From assembly GCF_003265705.1 (NCBI RefSeq), contig NW_020312785.1:129214486-129278485 (forward strand): DNA of 64,000 nucleotides, written 5' to 3'. The stretch is from Callorhinus ursinus (Eukaryota; Chordata; Mammalia; Carnivora; Otariidae). The notes under the pieces were generated by a model. It saw only the letters and a list, made by a program, of their open reading frames with translations. It had not been told where the DNA came from and ran no database searches. Shown piece by piece: positions 1-11,751 of this stretch. Within the stretch, counting starts at the first letter, position 1. The number at the start of each line of letters is the position of its first letter. The translations under genes and the position numbers were made by a program.

Positions 1-2040
1 ATGTATGCATGAACCTTGACCCCTTACTCTCTGTATGGATAGTTAGGCTGTCTATAAGGGCCTGATGGGCTCAAGATGACTGGAAAGTTTTACAGAACCC
101 ATTATGGGGAGAATTATGAAAGGATATGTGGAATATGGGACCCTGCTGCCTCCCATACTGTTTTCCATGTCTCAGTGCATAGGCCTGTCTCACACACTGG
201 GAATACTGAGGCAGACATTTAGCAAAAATCAGGGCCCTTACCCCCATGCAAAGTTCAAAACTGGCTGCACGCTTATTGCAATGTAAGGCGGGTTGAAACA
301 TAATGAAGGGAGCTGGCATGCTCCTTTGCTATACTGACATCCTAGCAGCATCAGTAACTGCCTGATCTGCTCCCATTTGAGACCTAGGAAGTTCCACACA
401 CCACAAGACACATACATCATGTGATCAAATTGTTTTTAGACTGCCAAACTGATTATATCGGCCGTCCAATCATGAGTCAAGGGAAAAAGAACACTAACTT
501 GTGTGGATACAGCCAGGGCACATCTAAGTCCTTCCCTGTAAAAGAGCCAATCAAAATGCCACCAGCAATGCCCTAGAACAACTTAGTGCCATGTACAGAT
601 ATCCTCAAAGGATAGATTGTGATATGGGAACACATTTCACTAGATATGATGTGAGGACATATATTGGTGGTTTCATTTACCCTACGATCCACAGGCCACC
701 AGGCTAACTGAAAAGAATGGCATTCTTAAAGCTCAACTCAAAGCTCTCTTACAGACGCCATGGTTGCATGGATAGACAAGTCTTGCCAGAAACTATACAC
801 TTGTTAAATTCGACTCAGACCATCTGTGGCACCACCCCAAATGCATGGTTAGGTACCAAAACCAGCATGCCTTGGACTATTGCCATCCAGAAAACGAGGC
901 CTGAGACGCTGGTTGCTGAATTCTTAGCAGGCTAGGGACAACTGTGGTTCCAGTCTCCTCAGCCCATCCTCCTGGGGGAGGGAATTGAACGGGGGGTTAG
1001 AATGGCAACTTCCCCTGGAATGATAGGCTATTTCTTGCCAGAGTGAGAAATGTCCCAGAGAGCTAAAGTGGTCCCCATTGTTCCTGCTGGAGTTGGGGCC
1101 AAAACAGTCAACATAGACGTATTCCAGACAAGCATCCATACTGAAAGGCATTATAGTTGCCTTTCATGGCTGTTTGCACCACCTTTAATTTTACATGTAC
1201 AAACTGACTCTTGGGCCCCAGGGCAACATGTCTGGTATGTCCCACCTGCTCGTGCACCTCAGGCCACCTCTGTGCTCCTGACAAGGGCAAAGGCACTAGA
1301 ATCATCTCAATAGAGGAAGAGAATATCCCCAGACGAGTACCTACTAAACATTTACTCTTTTATCCTCAGCCTGCTGGTTCTCATGTTCTGGTAAAGGAAA
1401 CCCTTTCCTGCAATGAACATGGACATATGTGGATGGTTTACAATGAGATTCATGCTACATATGTGGTTTGCTTCCCTTTTCATAGGTCTCTTCTCCTGTT
1501 GCTATCTGTATTACTGCTGTGGTTTATGCCTTCAACTTGAACACAGTCTGGCAAAGGAACCTACTGCCAAGAGCCCCTCTCTAATGGCTCAAGGGAACAC
1601 TGCAGAAGAGATGGGCATGGGAGATTATGACAGCCATATTTGAGGGGTGGAGTGTGTGAACCAAACTAACACCAAACTAACACCATCTTGGACAAATCCA
1701 CCATGATGACAGCTCTGTGACCAGAAGCTTTCTTAATTAACCACAGTCCCCCCTCCCCCATTCCTTCTGTTTAACCATACCCTTAGGGCATAATGTCCTT
1801 GATCCGCTCTGGAGATATGACTATGATTCTCAAACATTTCTTCCCAGTGGTCTCTCGGCCTGTACTCCTCAGCCTCTAGGGCTATAAAAGTAGGTCTTAT
1901 GGGGGGTAGGGTTGCAGAGATCTGCTTGTAGCTACCCAAGACACACCTGTCTGCAAGTCCCTTTAATAAACCATTTTTGTCAAGCTTGACTTGGCCATTT
2001 TCTTCAATTTTATGGTTCCTTCGGCCTTTGGAGATCATTT
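1..2040 (+). mobile_element. Decayed endogenous retrovirus, 3' part with LTR
   Basis: The 3' portion of an old ERV, broken by stops and frameshifts. At about 440-930 the plus strand, read across several frames, resembles a retroviral integrase core (a 'LTCVDTA'-like stretch, then 'GTHF' and 'ILKAQLKAL'-like pieces). At 1470-1545 there is a hydrophobic stretch whose identity is unclear. A purine tract at 1641-1652 precedes the LTR. The class is uncertain; the region after integrase seems closer to ERV-L than to gammaretroviruses. No frame is long enough to be functional, and the 5' half lies off the left edge. Confidence 0.6.
1653..2037 (+). mobile_element. 3' LTR of the ERV (TATA box and polyA signal visible)
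   Basis: The LTR probably starts at TGTGTGAACC, directly after the polypurine tract. It has a TATAAAA box at 1883-1889 and an AATAAA at 1965-1970, in the order expected for U3-R-U5. The 3' limit (near GATCA, 2037) is uncertain because the next 240 bp hold a SINE and the junction with the Tigger1 relic. Confidence 0.55.
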
Positions 2041-2058
2041 TGTGTGTACCTCCCTTTT

Positions 2059-2266
2059 CTTTCTTTCTTTTTTTTTTTAAGCTTTTATTTATTTATTTGA
2101 CAGAGAGAGACACAGGGAGAGAGGGAACACAAGCAGGGGGAGTGGGAGAGGGAAAAGCAGGCTTCCCGCGGAGCAGGGAGCCCAATGCGGGGCTCGATCC
2201 CAGGACCCTGAGATTATGACCTGAGCTGAAGGCAGACGCTTAACAACTGAGCCACCCAGGCACCCC
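2059..2266 (-). mobile_element. Can-SINE, full length
   Basis: Minus-strand copy: T-run, then TTTATTTATTTGACAGAG, ending GCCACCCAGGCACCCC. It is flanked by the target-site duplication TGTACCTCCCTTT (2045 and 2269), so the insertion is cleanly bounded. Confidence 0.95.
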
Positions 2267-2628
2267 TATGTACCTCCCTTTCATACTGGTCTATTAAGTG
2301 TGCAATATCATTATGTCTTAAAAAAAGTACATACCTTAATTTAAAAATACTTCATTGCTAAAAAATGCTAACCATCACTTGAATTTTCAGGGAGTTGTAA
2401 TATTTTTGCTGCTGGAGGGTCTTGCCTCAATGTCGATGCCTGCTGACTGATCAGGGTGATGGCTACTGAAGACTGTGGTAGCTGTGGCAATTTCTTAAAA
2501 TACGACAACAATGAAGTCTAGCACATCAAATGACTCTTCCTTTCACAAAGAATTTTTCTGTAGCATGTGATGCTGTTTGACAACATTTTACCCACAGCAG
2601 AACTCCTTTCAAAAATTAGAGTCAATCT

Positions 2629-2725
2629 GGGGCACCTGGCTGGCTCAGTCGGTATGGCATGCAACTCTTGATCTCAGGTTCATGAGATCAAACCCCCACA
2701 TTGGGCGTAGAGCTTACTTAAAAAG
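2629..2725 (+). mobile_element. Can-SINE, short copy in Tigger1
   Basis: Starts GGGGCACCTGGCTGGCTCAG and ends in a short A-rich tail. It lacks the pyrimidine-rich region of longer copies and interrupts the Tigger1 3' region. Confidence 0.8.
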
Positions 2726-2754
2726 ATGAGACAAATTGCTGCCTTTTTTAAATT

Positions 2755-2856
2755 AATTTTTTTAAGTACTCTCTATACCAAACTTGGGGCTCAAACCCAC
2801 GCAACCCTGAGATCAAGAGTCATACACTCTTCCAACTGAGCCAGCCAGGCGCCTCC
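2755..2856 (-). mobile_element. Can-SINE, older short subtype
   Basis: Minus-strand short subtype with TTTAAGTA...CTCTATACC and GAGATCAAGAGTC, ending CCAGCCAGGCGCCTCC. Located inside Tigger1 just after another SINE. Confidence 0.85.
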
Positions 2857-4838
2857 TTGATGCTGCTTTTATTAGATAAGTTTATGTGATACTCTAAATC
2901 CTTTGTTGTTATTTCAACAGTCTTCACAACATTATCACAGAAAGAGATTCTATCTCAAGAAACCACTTTCTTTGCTCATTTGTAAGAAGCAAATTCTCAT
3001 CTGTTAAAGTTTTATCATGAGATTGCAGCAATTCAGCCACATATTCAGGCTCGCTCCATTTCTAATTCTAGTTCTCTTGCTATTTCTACCACATCCACAG
3101 TTACTTCCACCACTGGTCTTGAACCCCTCAAAGACATCCATGAGGGCTGGAATCAACCTCTTCCAAACTCCTGTTAATGTTGACATTTTGACCTGTTCCC
3201 ATGAATCATGAATGTTCTTAATGTCATCTAGAATGGTGAATCCTTTCCAGAAGGTTTCAACTTACTCTGCCCAGATACATCAGAAGAATCATTATCAATG
3301 GCAGCTGTAACCTTACAAAACGTATTTTTTCCCTTTTTTTTTTTATGTTCAGTTAGCCACTTAAACAGTAAGACTTGAAAGTCCTTGACCCATGGGCTGC
3401 AGAATGGATGTTGTGTTAGCAGGCACAAAAAATTAATCTTGTTGTACACTTGCAGCAGAGCTCATGAGTGACCAGCTGCATTGACAATGAATAATAATAT
3501 TTTGAAAGAAATATTTCTTTTCTGAGTAGTAGGTCTCAACAGTGGACTTAAAATATCCAGTAAACCATGCTACCATCCAGGCTTTGTTTTTCTATTTATA
3601 GAGTACAGGCAGAGTAGATTTAATGTAATTCTTAAGGGCCCTAGGATTTTCAGAATGGTCAATGAGCACTGGCTTCAACTTAAAAGCCCCAGCTGCATTA
3701 GCTCCTAACAAGAGAGTTAATTTGTCCTTTGAAACTTTGAAGCCAGGCGCTGACCTCTCCTCTCTATTAAAGTCCAAAATGGCATCTTCTTCCAACATAA
3801 GACTATTTCATCTACACTGAAAATCTGTTGTTTAGGTATCTTAGCTAGATACCTAAGGTATCTTACCTTCTTTAGGTATCTTAGCTAGATCCTTTGGATC
3901 ATTTGTTGCAGCTTCTATAACCATACTTGATGCTTCACTTTACACTTTAAGGTTATGGAAATGGCCTCTTAAACTTCCTGGGCCAACCTGTGCTGGCTTC
4001 AAACTTTTCTTCTGCAACTTCCTTACCTCTCCCAGTCTTCACAGAATTGAAAAGAGTTGGGGCCTTGTTCTGGATTGGGCTTTGGCTTAAGGGAATGTTG
4101 TGTGGCTGCTTTGATCTTCGATCCAGACCACTAAAACCTTCATATCAGCAATAAGGCTGTTTCACTTTTTTTTTTCATTTGTGTGTTCACTGAAGCAGCA
4201 CTTTTAATTTCCTTCAAGAACTTTTCCTTACATTCACAATTTGGCTAACTGGTGCAAGAGGTCTAGCTTTCAGCCTATCTTGGCTTCCAACATGCCTTCC
4301 TCACTAAGCTTAATCATTTCTAGTTTTTGATTTAAAGTGAGAGATGTGCAACTCTTCCTTTCACTTGAACACTTAATGGCCACTGTAGGGTTATTAACTG
4401 GCCTAATTTCAATATTGCTGTGTCTCAGAGAATAGGGAAGTCTGAGGAGAGGGCAAGAGATAGGGGAACAGCCTGTTGGTGGAGCAGTCAGAATACACTC
4501 AAAATTTATCAATTAAGCTCACCGTCTCCTATAGGTACGGGTCATGCCTACATGAATTGTGCCAAAACAATTACAATAGTAATATCAAAGACCACAGATC
4601 ATACATCAACATAACAAAAATAGTAATGAAAAAGTATGAACTATTGCAAAAATTACCAAAATGTGACACAAAGTGAGGAAATGCTGTTGGAAAAAAGGGC
4701 ACTGACAGACTTGCATTGTCAATGCAGGGTCACCACAAACCTCAAATTTGTAAAACAAACAAACAACCTGCCAAACAAACAAAAAACCCCCACAGTATCA
4801 CTAGTATCAATGAAGCACAATAAAATGAGGTATGCTTG

Positions 4839-5690
4839 TATAGGTTTTTGAAAACTCTTGCTATAGTTTTTGTAAACAAACTAAAATCTATAGAATGATT
4901 TGTTAAAGGTGCTTATATGAAATGTCTGTAAGTATTAAATAAAATCTCCATAAAGTATTAGATTGAAAGGAAAATCGAGTAATGATAAACAGACTGGAAC
5001 ATGAGAAACCAAAAATTTACGTTTATCACCCTAATTCTTTATATTAAGGAATATGGTCAATGTTTAGGAAGGGAAAATTAATCATAGGTTTGAGTATATG
5101 TATCATCCTCTGATAAATTAAGCTACCTTAAGGAAATTAAAGGTTATTCTATCAAGACATAAACTTATTGGGCTTTGATTACAAAAAAAAAGTTACAGGC
5201 AAAAATTACAAGACTTTCGTCATGGTACATGTTTTATCCACCAAAAGCCAGTCTGGTTTTCCTCCTCCACTTCACCCCTCGCCCTTAAATGTTAACTTTT
5301 TGACATTTTATTACTTTATAGATCAACTGAAGCCATGACTCTTCCCACCAGTCTCTAGATCTCTCCCACTCTACGTTGCTGAGCAACTACACCTCCCCCA
5401 CACCAACAGAAGACTAAGGGTGCAATCTCTGGAGAGGGTAAAACAGAGTATGCTTGGGTTTGAGTTCCACAGTGAAAGCAGTTAAGTGACACACTCCCTC
5501 TACTCCCAAAATATTGGAGCTGGGTCTTTATCCTTTAGGCAGAAGAATATGGCTAGTGAAAAAGGAAAATTCCTAAATATACTAACATCTAGGGTTCCTC
5601 CAACAAATGCCTCACCAGATCACCTTATGGTGAAGTTCCAAGGCATAAACCCTATCCTCACACTTAGAGCTTTCAATTAGCTTTTTAGTT
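4839..5690. other. Non-coding NKIRAS1 intron sequence
   Basis: No gene, clear repeat or RNA gene seen. AT-rich with short fortuitous reading frames only. Confidence 0.6.
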
Positions 5691-5705
5691 ACCCATTCTT
5701 AATTT

Positions 5706-5893
5706 TTTTTTTAAAGATTTTATTTATTTGAGAGAGAGAGAATGAGAGACAGAGTACAAGAGGGAAGAGGGTCAGAGGGAGAAGCAGACTCCCCGCCGAG
5801 CAGGGAGCCCGATGCGGGACTCGATTCCGGGACTCCAGGATCATGACCTGAGCCGAAGGCAGTCGCTTAACCAACTGAGCCACCCAGGCGCCC
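5706..5893 (-). mobile_element. Can-SINE, full length
   Basis: Minus copy of the GGGACTCCAGGATCATGACC subfamily, ending CACCCAGGCGCCC. The duplication ACCCATTCTTAATT flanks it at 5691 and 5894. Confidence 0.95.
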
Positions 5894-6428
5894 ACCCATT
5901 CTTAATTAAGAACAGATAACAAAGAATTATCAGATACTTGAGGAAAAGAGGGACCAGAAATCAGAAAAGAGCACCTTAGAGGGAAAAGACTATGCAAAGA
6001 AAACAAAAATACTACCCAATATTTACTAAAAGGGACAAGATAGTATCCTGTTCTTATTTCATGGATGCCCTAAGAAATGAAAACTAAATAGAAGGGCTGG
6101 AATATAAGGATGAGGAAAATTCAGAAAGGGAAACAAAATATTGAGAGATGAAAAACAGAAGCGAAATTTAAAAATTAGAGGACTAGTCCAGAAGGCCCAT
6201 CATCCAAAAGAGTTCCAGAAAGAGAGAACAAGAACACAGAAGAAGGAAAACCTCAAGAAAATAATTGAGAACTGAGTAACATGCATTTCCATATTGAAAG
6301 ATCCCACCGAGTGCCCACTACCACAGATGAAAACTAACTTGATACACCACTGTGAAATTTCAGAACACTTGGGACAAAAACGAGTCTACAAAAGCTTCCA
6401 CATCCAAAACATCAAGAATCATAATGGC

Positions 6429-6605
6429 TGGGACGCCCGGGTGGCTCAGTCGGTTAAGCGTCTGCCTTTGGCTCAGGTCATGATCCCAGGGTCCTGGGAT
6501 GGGAGTCCCGCATTGGAATCCCTGCTCCTCAGGGAGCCTGTTTCTCACCCTGCCTGCCACTCCCCTGGCTTGTTCTCTCTCTGACAAATAAAATCTTAAA
6601 AAAAA
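6429..6605 (+). mobile_element. Can-SINE, full length
   Basis: Plus copy starting GGGACGCCCGGGTGGCTCAG, ending AAATAAAATCTTAAAAAAAA. Flanked by AATCATAATGGCT on both sides (6416 and 6606). Confidence 0.95.
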
Positions 6606-6727
6606 AATCATAATGGCTTCTCAAAAGCAACACTGGAAGAAGAGAATCTGATAAAATTGAAAAAACACATCCTCTATGAACCAGCAATTTCACTCCTACA
6701 TATATAACCCAGAAATTGTCCACATAT

Positions 6728-6956
6728 GGGGCACCTGGGTTGCTCAGTCCATTAAGCAGCTGACTCTTGATTTCGGCTCAGGTCATGATCTCAGGGTCAA
6801 GAGATCGAACCCCGTGGGTGGGCTCCGCACACACTCAGCATGAGTCTGCTTGTCCCTCTCCCCTTCCTCTTTGGGCCCCCTCCCCCACCCACCTCACACA
6901 CCTGTGTGCACACTCTCCATCTCTCACTCAAATAAAATCTTAAAAAAATTTTTTTT
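6728..6956 (+). mobile_element. Can-SINE
   Basis: Plus copy starting GGGGCACCTGGGTTGCTCAG, with a C-rich 3' region and an AAATAAAATCTTAAAAAAA tail. A short CCACATA duplication flanks it. Confidence 0.93.
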
Positions 6957-7101
6957 CCCACATAATAGCTGGGCTAAATGTACAAGACTGTTCATAATAG
7001 CATTATTTCTAATAGCCCAAACTGGAATTAATCAAAATGTTCATCAAAAGAGAGGAGATAAATTGAGGTATACAATAGAATACCATAAGCCTTTATGGAA
7101 A

Positions 7102-7294
7102 AAAAATATTTTTTAAGATTTTATTTATTCATTTGAGAGAGAGAGACAGAGTGAGCAGGGGGAGAGGCAGAGGGAGAGGGAGAAGCAGACTCCCCGCTGA
7201 GCTGGGAGCCTGACATGGGGCTTGATCCCAAGAACTGGAGATCATGACCTGAGCCAAAGGCAGACACCCAACCATCTGAGCCACCCAGGCACCT
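7102..7294 (-). mobile_element. Can-SINE
   Basis: Minus copy from TTTTTTAAGATTTTATTTATTC to CACCCAGGCACCT. AAGCCTTTATG(G)AAAA is duplicated on both sides. Confidence 0.95.
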
Positions 7295-8051
7295 CAAGCC
7301 TTTATGAAAATTAAACCACAGCTATTTACAACAAAATAGATGTATCCTAAAAAAAAAAAAAAAAAAAGTGAATGATTAACCAAAAGTCAAGGGAAGGGCT
7401 GAGTTATGATCGGAAGGAGATATATGGCACTACTGGAGTGCCTTCAATATTCTACTTTTTGACCTGTGTGGAGATTACACAAAGGATTGTTTTATAATTA
7501 TTCATTAAGCCATACATGTTTTATGCACTTTTCTATGTGTATGATGAATTTTATAATAAAAAAAGAAAAGATGATAATGGAACAATGCTTGCAAAATTGT
7601 GACAGGAAATTATTCTCAATCTAGAATTCTACACCCATCAAAATTCTAATTTTGAGAGTAAGAGACATTTTCAAACATATGAAGCCTCAAAAAAATGTGC
7701 CATGTACATTTCTTCAGGTAACTATTTGAGGAAGCCCTCCATCAAAATTAGCACATAATCATAGAGAGAGGAAGACCTCAGATCCAGAAAATACACCCTA
7801 ACACAGAGGAACAGGAAATTACAGGGACAACTGTAAATACCACTATTCAGAATCCCCAGGATAACTACACACAGCAGCACCAAAGTAGTACCAAAGTACT
7901 ACCAACCGTAGAGGGCATTTTAAGGGCTGTCATCACGTGATGCTCCATTCCTTTGTACAACCTCTTCAACACACAAAAAGTCCTGGAAGATAAGCTCCAC
8001 TAAGAGGGTGTAAACCCAAAGAAGATAACAAGAGATAAGAAACAGGACTCA

Positions 8052-8450
8052 GGGGGTGCCTGGATGGCTCAGTCAGTTAAGCAGCTGATTCTTGGTTTGG
8101 GCTCAGTTCATGATCTCAGGGTGGCAGGCTCCAGGCTCTGTGCAGAGTCTGCTTGGGATTCTCTCTCTCCCTCTCCTTCTGCCCCTTCCCCCTCAAATAA
8201 ATAAATCTTTTTTTTTTTTTTTAAGATTTTATTTATTTGCCAGAGAAAGAGCAAGAGAGGGAGAACAAGAGCACAAGCAAGGGGAGTGGCTGGTAGGGGG
8301 AGTGGCAGACTCCCTGCTGAGCAAGGAGCCTGATGCCCAACTCAGTCCCAAGACCCTGGGATCATGACCTGAGCTGAAGGCAGACACTTAACTGACTGAG
8401 CCACCCAGGTGACCCTAAATAAATAAATCTTAAAAAAAAAAAAAAAGAAA
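8052..8450 (+). mobile_element. Can-SINE split by a second SINE
   Basis: Plus copy beginning GGGGGTGCCTGGATGGCTCAG. Its A-rich tail is split by a minus-strand SINE and resumes as AAATAAATAAATCTTAAAA. The outer duplication AAGAAACAGGA(A)CTCA flanks the pair. Confidence 0.92.
8211..8416 (-). mobile_element. Can-SINE inserted in the tail of another SINE
   Basis: Minus copy nested in the 8052 SINE. AAATAAATAAATCTT, taken from the host tail, is repeated on both sides. Confidence 0.92.
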
Positions 8451-9618
8451 AGAAAAGAAACAGGAACTCAAACCCAGGAAGAAAGGTAAAGAAAAGTTCC
8501 ATGGTTCCATTCCTGTGTAATAGGCCTAGATAAGAGAATTACTAACTCCTGGAAGGATATCTCCAAGTGGGGGTGGGGGGGGGAATTATCTGATGTAGCT
8601 AACTTTGTAAAAAAATTGAGAACCATGTGTACATGTGGAAATAGCAAAAGTATAAATAAAACTAAAGAAGTGACAAAACAAATATTAGCCTCCAGAAAAA
8701 CAAAAAGGAAAAGAAACAATCATAGTATAGAACATTGCTCAGCAGAGAATATTTACAGGCACCAGCAGTTCCTAAAGTGTGGTCTAAAGATCCCTCAATG
8801 TCTCCTTTCAGGGAATCCACATGGACAAAACTATTTTCATAATGATCAAAGACATTTGTCTTTTCCACTATGTTAACATTTGCACTGATGGTGCAAATGG
8901 TGGGTAAAACTGTGGATGCTTTAGTATAAATTAAGGCAAGAGCACCAACTGTATTTATTAGTAGTTGTATTCTTCACATCATACTTGCAGTTTGGAGGGA
9001 AAAAAAGCCAATTTGAGTTAAGAATGTCCTTGATGAAGCAGTAAAAATTACTGATTTTATTATCTCAATCCTTGAGTATACATATTTACATTTTTAAATA
9101 TTCTATGTGATTAATGCATAAAGTATTCTGCATAATGAATTGTGGTAATTGAAGGAAAAGCTCTTGTGTTTGAGTTGCAAACTGAACTAGCCAGTTTTTT
9201 TTAAAGGAAGGAATGACAGGAAAACTGTTATTTGGGGTACTGGATAAATGTTTTCTCAAAATGAATAAAGGGAGCCTATCGTTTTTAAGGACCATAACTG
9301 GCAGTATTTGTTGTCAATGATAAAATTTGATCTTTCAAGTGAAAATGAGAATTGTATGCTTCCTAATACTAAGACTGATGATGATATTAATAAATGTTAT
9401 TTGGAAGATCTGCTTATCTCAGTGAGCCAGTATTTTTCAAATGATCAATTTATGATCTTTAAAAACCACTGTTAGGTAAAAATCCCATTTATAGTTCAAG
9501 ACAGATCAATGAGATTTTACTATAATAGAGTAGGAAAAGTTCACTGACGTGGTTTCCAATAAGCTTTAAGTAAACATCACTTGTTGAGTTTTAGTGAAAT
9601 AGCATAGAATACCTACAA

Positions 9619-9801
9619 TTTTTTTAAAGATTTCATTTGAGAGAGAGGGAGAGAGCACAAGCAGGGGGAGGGGCAGCGGGAGAGGGAGAAGCAGACTCCC
9701 CGCTGAGCAGGGAGCCTGATGTGGGGCTCAATCCTAGGACCGTGAGATCATGACCTGAGCTGAAGGCAGGAGCTTAACCAACTGAGCCACTCAGGTGCCC
9801 C
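9619..9801 (-). mobile_element. Can-SINE inside the hAT relic
   Basis: Minus copy, T-run to CACTCAGGTGCCCC. Diverged flanking duplication around ATACC(T)ACAATT / ATATCCACAATT. Confidence 0.93.
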
Positions 9802-10011
9802 AAAAATATCCACAATTATCTGGAAAGGCTATTAACATACTCCTACTTCTTCCAACGATTTATCTGTGTGAGGCCAGGTTTTCTTCATATATTTCAACTA
9901 AAAATACCACAACTGATTAAATACAAAAGTAAGTAGGTATGATAATCCAGCTGCCTTCTAGTAAGCTGAACATGGTTTTCAAAAAATGTAAATCAATGCT
10001 CATTCTCTCAC

Positions 10012-10153
10012 TTTTTTGAAAATATATTTTTCATGAAAATGTTATCTTAGCATGTATCTTAGCATGTATCTTCAATATATCTTGAAATATATTTCCAAAA
10101 AAATATATTTTTTTGAAAATATATTTTTCATGAAAATGTTATCTTAGCATGTA
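10012..10153 (+). repeat. Local direct duplication (~44 bp, two copies)
   Basis: TTTTTTGAAAATATATTTTT continuing to TTAGCATGTA occurs at 10012-10056 and again at 10109-10153. A shorter GCATGTATCTTA repeat lies between them. Confidence 0.85.
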
Positions 10154-10183
10154 ATGAGTATTTTTTAAAATGTTTTAATTTCT

Positions 10184-10380
10184 TTTTTTTTTAAGATTTT
10201 ATTTGTTTATTTGACAGAGAGAGAGATAGCGAGAGCAGGAACACAAGCAGGGGGAGTGGGAGAGGGAGAAGCAGGCCTCCCGCCGAGCAGGGAGCCTGAT
10301 GCGGGGCTCGATCCCAGGACCCTGAGATCACGACCTGAGCCAAAGGCAGACACTCAATGACTGAGCCACCCAGGCGCCCC
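10184..10380 (-). mobile_element. Can-SINE, full length
   Basis: Minus copy with the short duplication GTTTTAATTTCT on both sides (10172 and 10384). Low divergence. Confidence 0.95.
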
Positions 10381-10524
10381 TCAGTTTTAATTTCTAACAC
10401 AGTAAAAATCCATCATGATAAGGGTTTTTAGAGGGTAAAGAGATTTTCTCCCCTGGGCATAATTTATTTTTGCACAGGCATAAATTAGAATCAGGAGGTA
10501 AAAAAAATAAGAATAAATAGTGCA

Positions 10525-10688
10525 GGGGCACCTGGCTCAGTCAGTTAAGCGTCCGACTCTTGATTTTTGGCTCAGGTCAGGACCCTAGAGTTGTGAGATG
10601 GAACCCCACCTGGACCTGCTTAAGATTTTTCTGTCTCCCTCTCCCTTTGCCCCTTCCCCCATCTCTAAAAGAAAAAGGAAAAAAAAAT
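10525..10688 (+). mobile_element. Can-SINE
   Basis: Plus copy starting GGGGCACCTGGCTCAGTCAG, with a shortened 3' region ending in an A-rich tail. Confidence 0.9.
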
Positions 10689-11221
10689 CAATATGGCAGC
10701 ATTTGTGACAGGAGGGATTCTGAAACCAAAAGTTCTCAAAAAATTTGAGAACTGCAGGCACCAGCATCATAATAAAAACCAAATATGGATTTAACCAAAA
10801 TTGTTATATATTATTTTGGGAAGGTGGAAGAGAAGCAGAGCTAATCAAGATGGTTAATAAAAGACAGAAATGTGCTCTGAGCTACTTGCCAGAGATAAGT
10901 ACTTTAAAGACCCACGGTTCCACTTACCTAACAAACTTCATTTCATTCTAACCTGTACGGTCTGCCTTCCTTCCTAAATGATCTCCTTAAAAAGCCAGAG
11001 ATGGGGTCTTCTTCACTTCTGTGCCCTCACAAGGCCTCATTACAGCTTGTATCATACAGCAAGTATTTACTAATTATTTAACTCAATAAGTGAAAAAATG
11101 ACATAATCCAATTCACAAAATTAGGTCATATTGGAGCAAATAACTGTTTCTTCCATTTTTAAAACTTATACAGCAGTCTTGGAAAGTATGTTTGAAACTT
11201 AAATGAGATCATCATTCAGTG

Positions 11222-11405
11222 TCTTCTTTTATTTTTTTTTATTTATTGGAGTGATAGAGACAGCTAGAGAGCACAAGTGAGGGAGAAGGAGAAGCAGGCT
11301 CCCCACAGAGCAGAGGAGCCCGATGCGGGGCCCGATCCCAGGACCCTGGAATCATGACCTGAGCCGAAGGCAGACGCCCAACGACTGAGCCACCCAGGCG
11401 CCCCC
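11222..11405 (-). mobile_element. Can-SINE
   Basis: Minus copy ending CACCCAGGCGCCCCC. ATCATTCAGTGT is duplicated at 11211 and 11406. Confidence 0.95.
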
Positions 11406-11751
11406 ATCATTCAGTGTATTCTTAAGTCAGTGATTCTGTGACTCCGAGACCACTATTCATTATGTAAATACACAGGAAACCACATATGCACGCACACATT
11501 TGTTTTCTTACCTGTTGTAACTTAAAAAAAACTCTTGAATTTCAATAACAAAGTTTATTTTTCTCTCTCCTATACTCCCCCCTCCTCCATCCCCCTGCCT
11601 TTCAATCTCTGTTGACTTCTTCAACCCTTTAGTCCTTCTGGATTACACCTCACTTTTGTGTACCATCACCCATCTTTAGGTTATCATGACCAACAAAAGA
11701 CCTTAAGCAGTTCCAGGAACCTACAGAGAAACTAGAGAAAAATAATCTTAC

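Larger units (their letters stand above)
2282..4838 (-). mobile_element. Tigger1 DNA transposon relic
   Basis: A pogo/Tigger-type DDE transposon fossil on the minus strand. Three separate minus-strand reading-frame pieces match Tigger1 transposase: the N-terminal helix-turn-helix part at 4270-4400 ('SLTLNQKLEMIKLSEEGM'), the catalytic region at 3592-3798 ('[17 protein letters not shown]') and the C-terminal part at 3004-3186 ('LTGVWKRLIPALMD'). The right terminal inverted repeat is seen at 4811-4838 (AAGCACAATAAAATGAGGTA) next to TA. The left terminus seems missing, at the junction with the ERV/SINE block. Two SINEs sit inside. Frameshifts and stops make it inactive. Confidence 0.92.
6652..7575 (+). 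mobile_element. L1 3' end nested in an older L1
   Basis: Typical end of L1 ORF2 and 3' UTR: 'ACTCCTACATATATAACCC', 'TGTTCATAATAGCATTATT', 'AATAGAATACCATAAGCC', ending in ATAATAAAAAAAG. Two SINEs interrupt it. It splits the outer L1, whose matching halves resume at about 7580. Confidence 0.65.
5940..8765 (+). mobile_element. Ancient L1 fragment (outer), heavily interrupted
   Basis: Pieces at 6060-6425, 6606-6650, 7576-8040 and 8450-8620 read like an ancient L1 (L1M-type) in plus orientation, for example CACCGAGTGCCCA, AGCAACACTGGAAGAAGAG and TAGAATTCTACACCCA. It is interrupted by SINEs and by a second L1. Both ends are uncertain. Confidence 0.6.
8766..10755 (+). mobile_element. hAT-type DNA transposon relic with transposase traces
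   Basis: A fossil hAT (Charlie-like) element. The left end has AGCAGTTCCTAAAGTGTGGTC and the right end has AAATTTGAGAACTGC, an inverted match to the GTTCTCAAA-type terminus. Plus-strand pieces near 9817-10000 ('TIYLCEARFSSYIST', then 'IQLPSSK') resemble the C-terminal dimerisation region of hAT transposases. Stops and frameshifts disrupt it throughout. Three SINEs and a local duplication interrupt it. Confidence 0.75.

Noticed and set aside
5689..5895. Frames such as 'AQLVKRLPSAQVMI' seen many times
   Set aside because: They are translations of the Can-SINE head and recur at every full-length copy; not genes.
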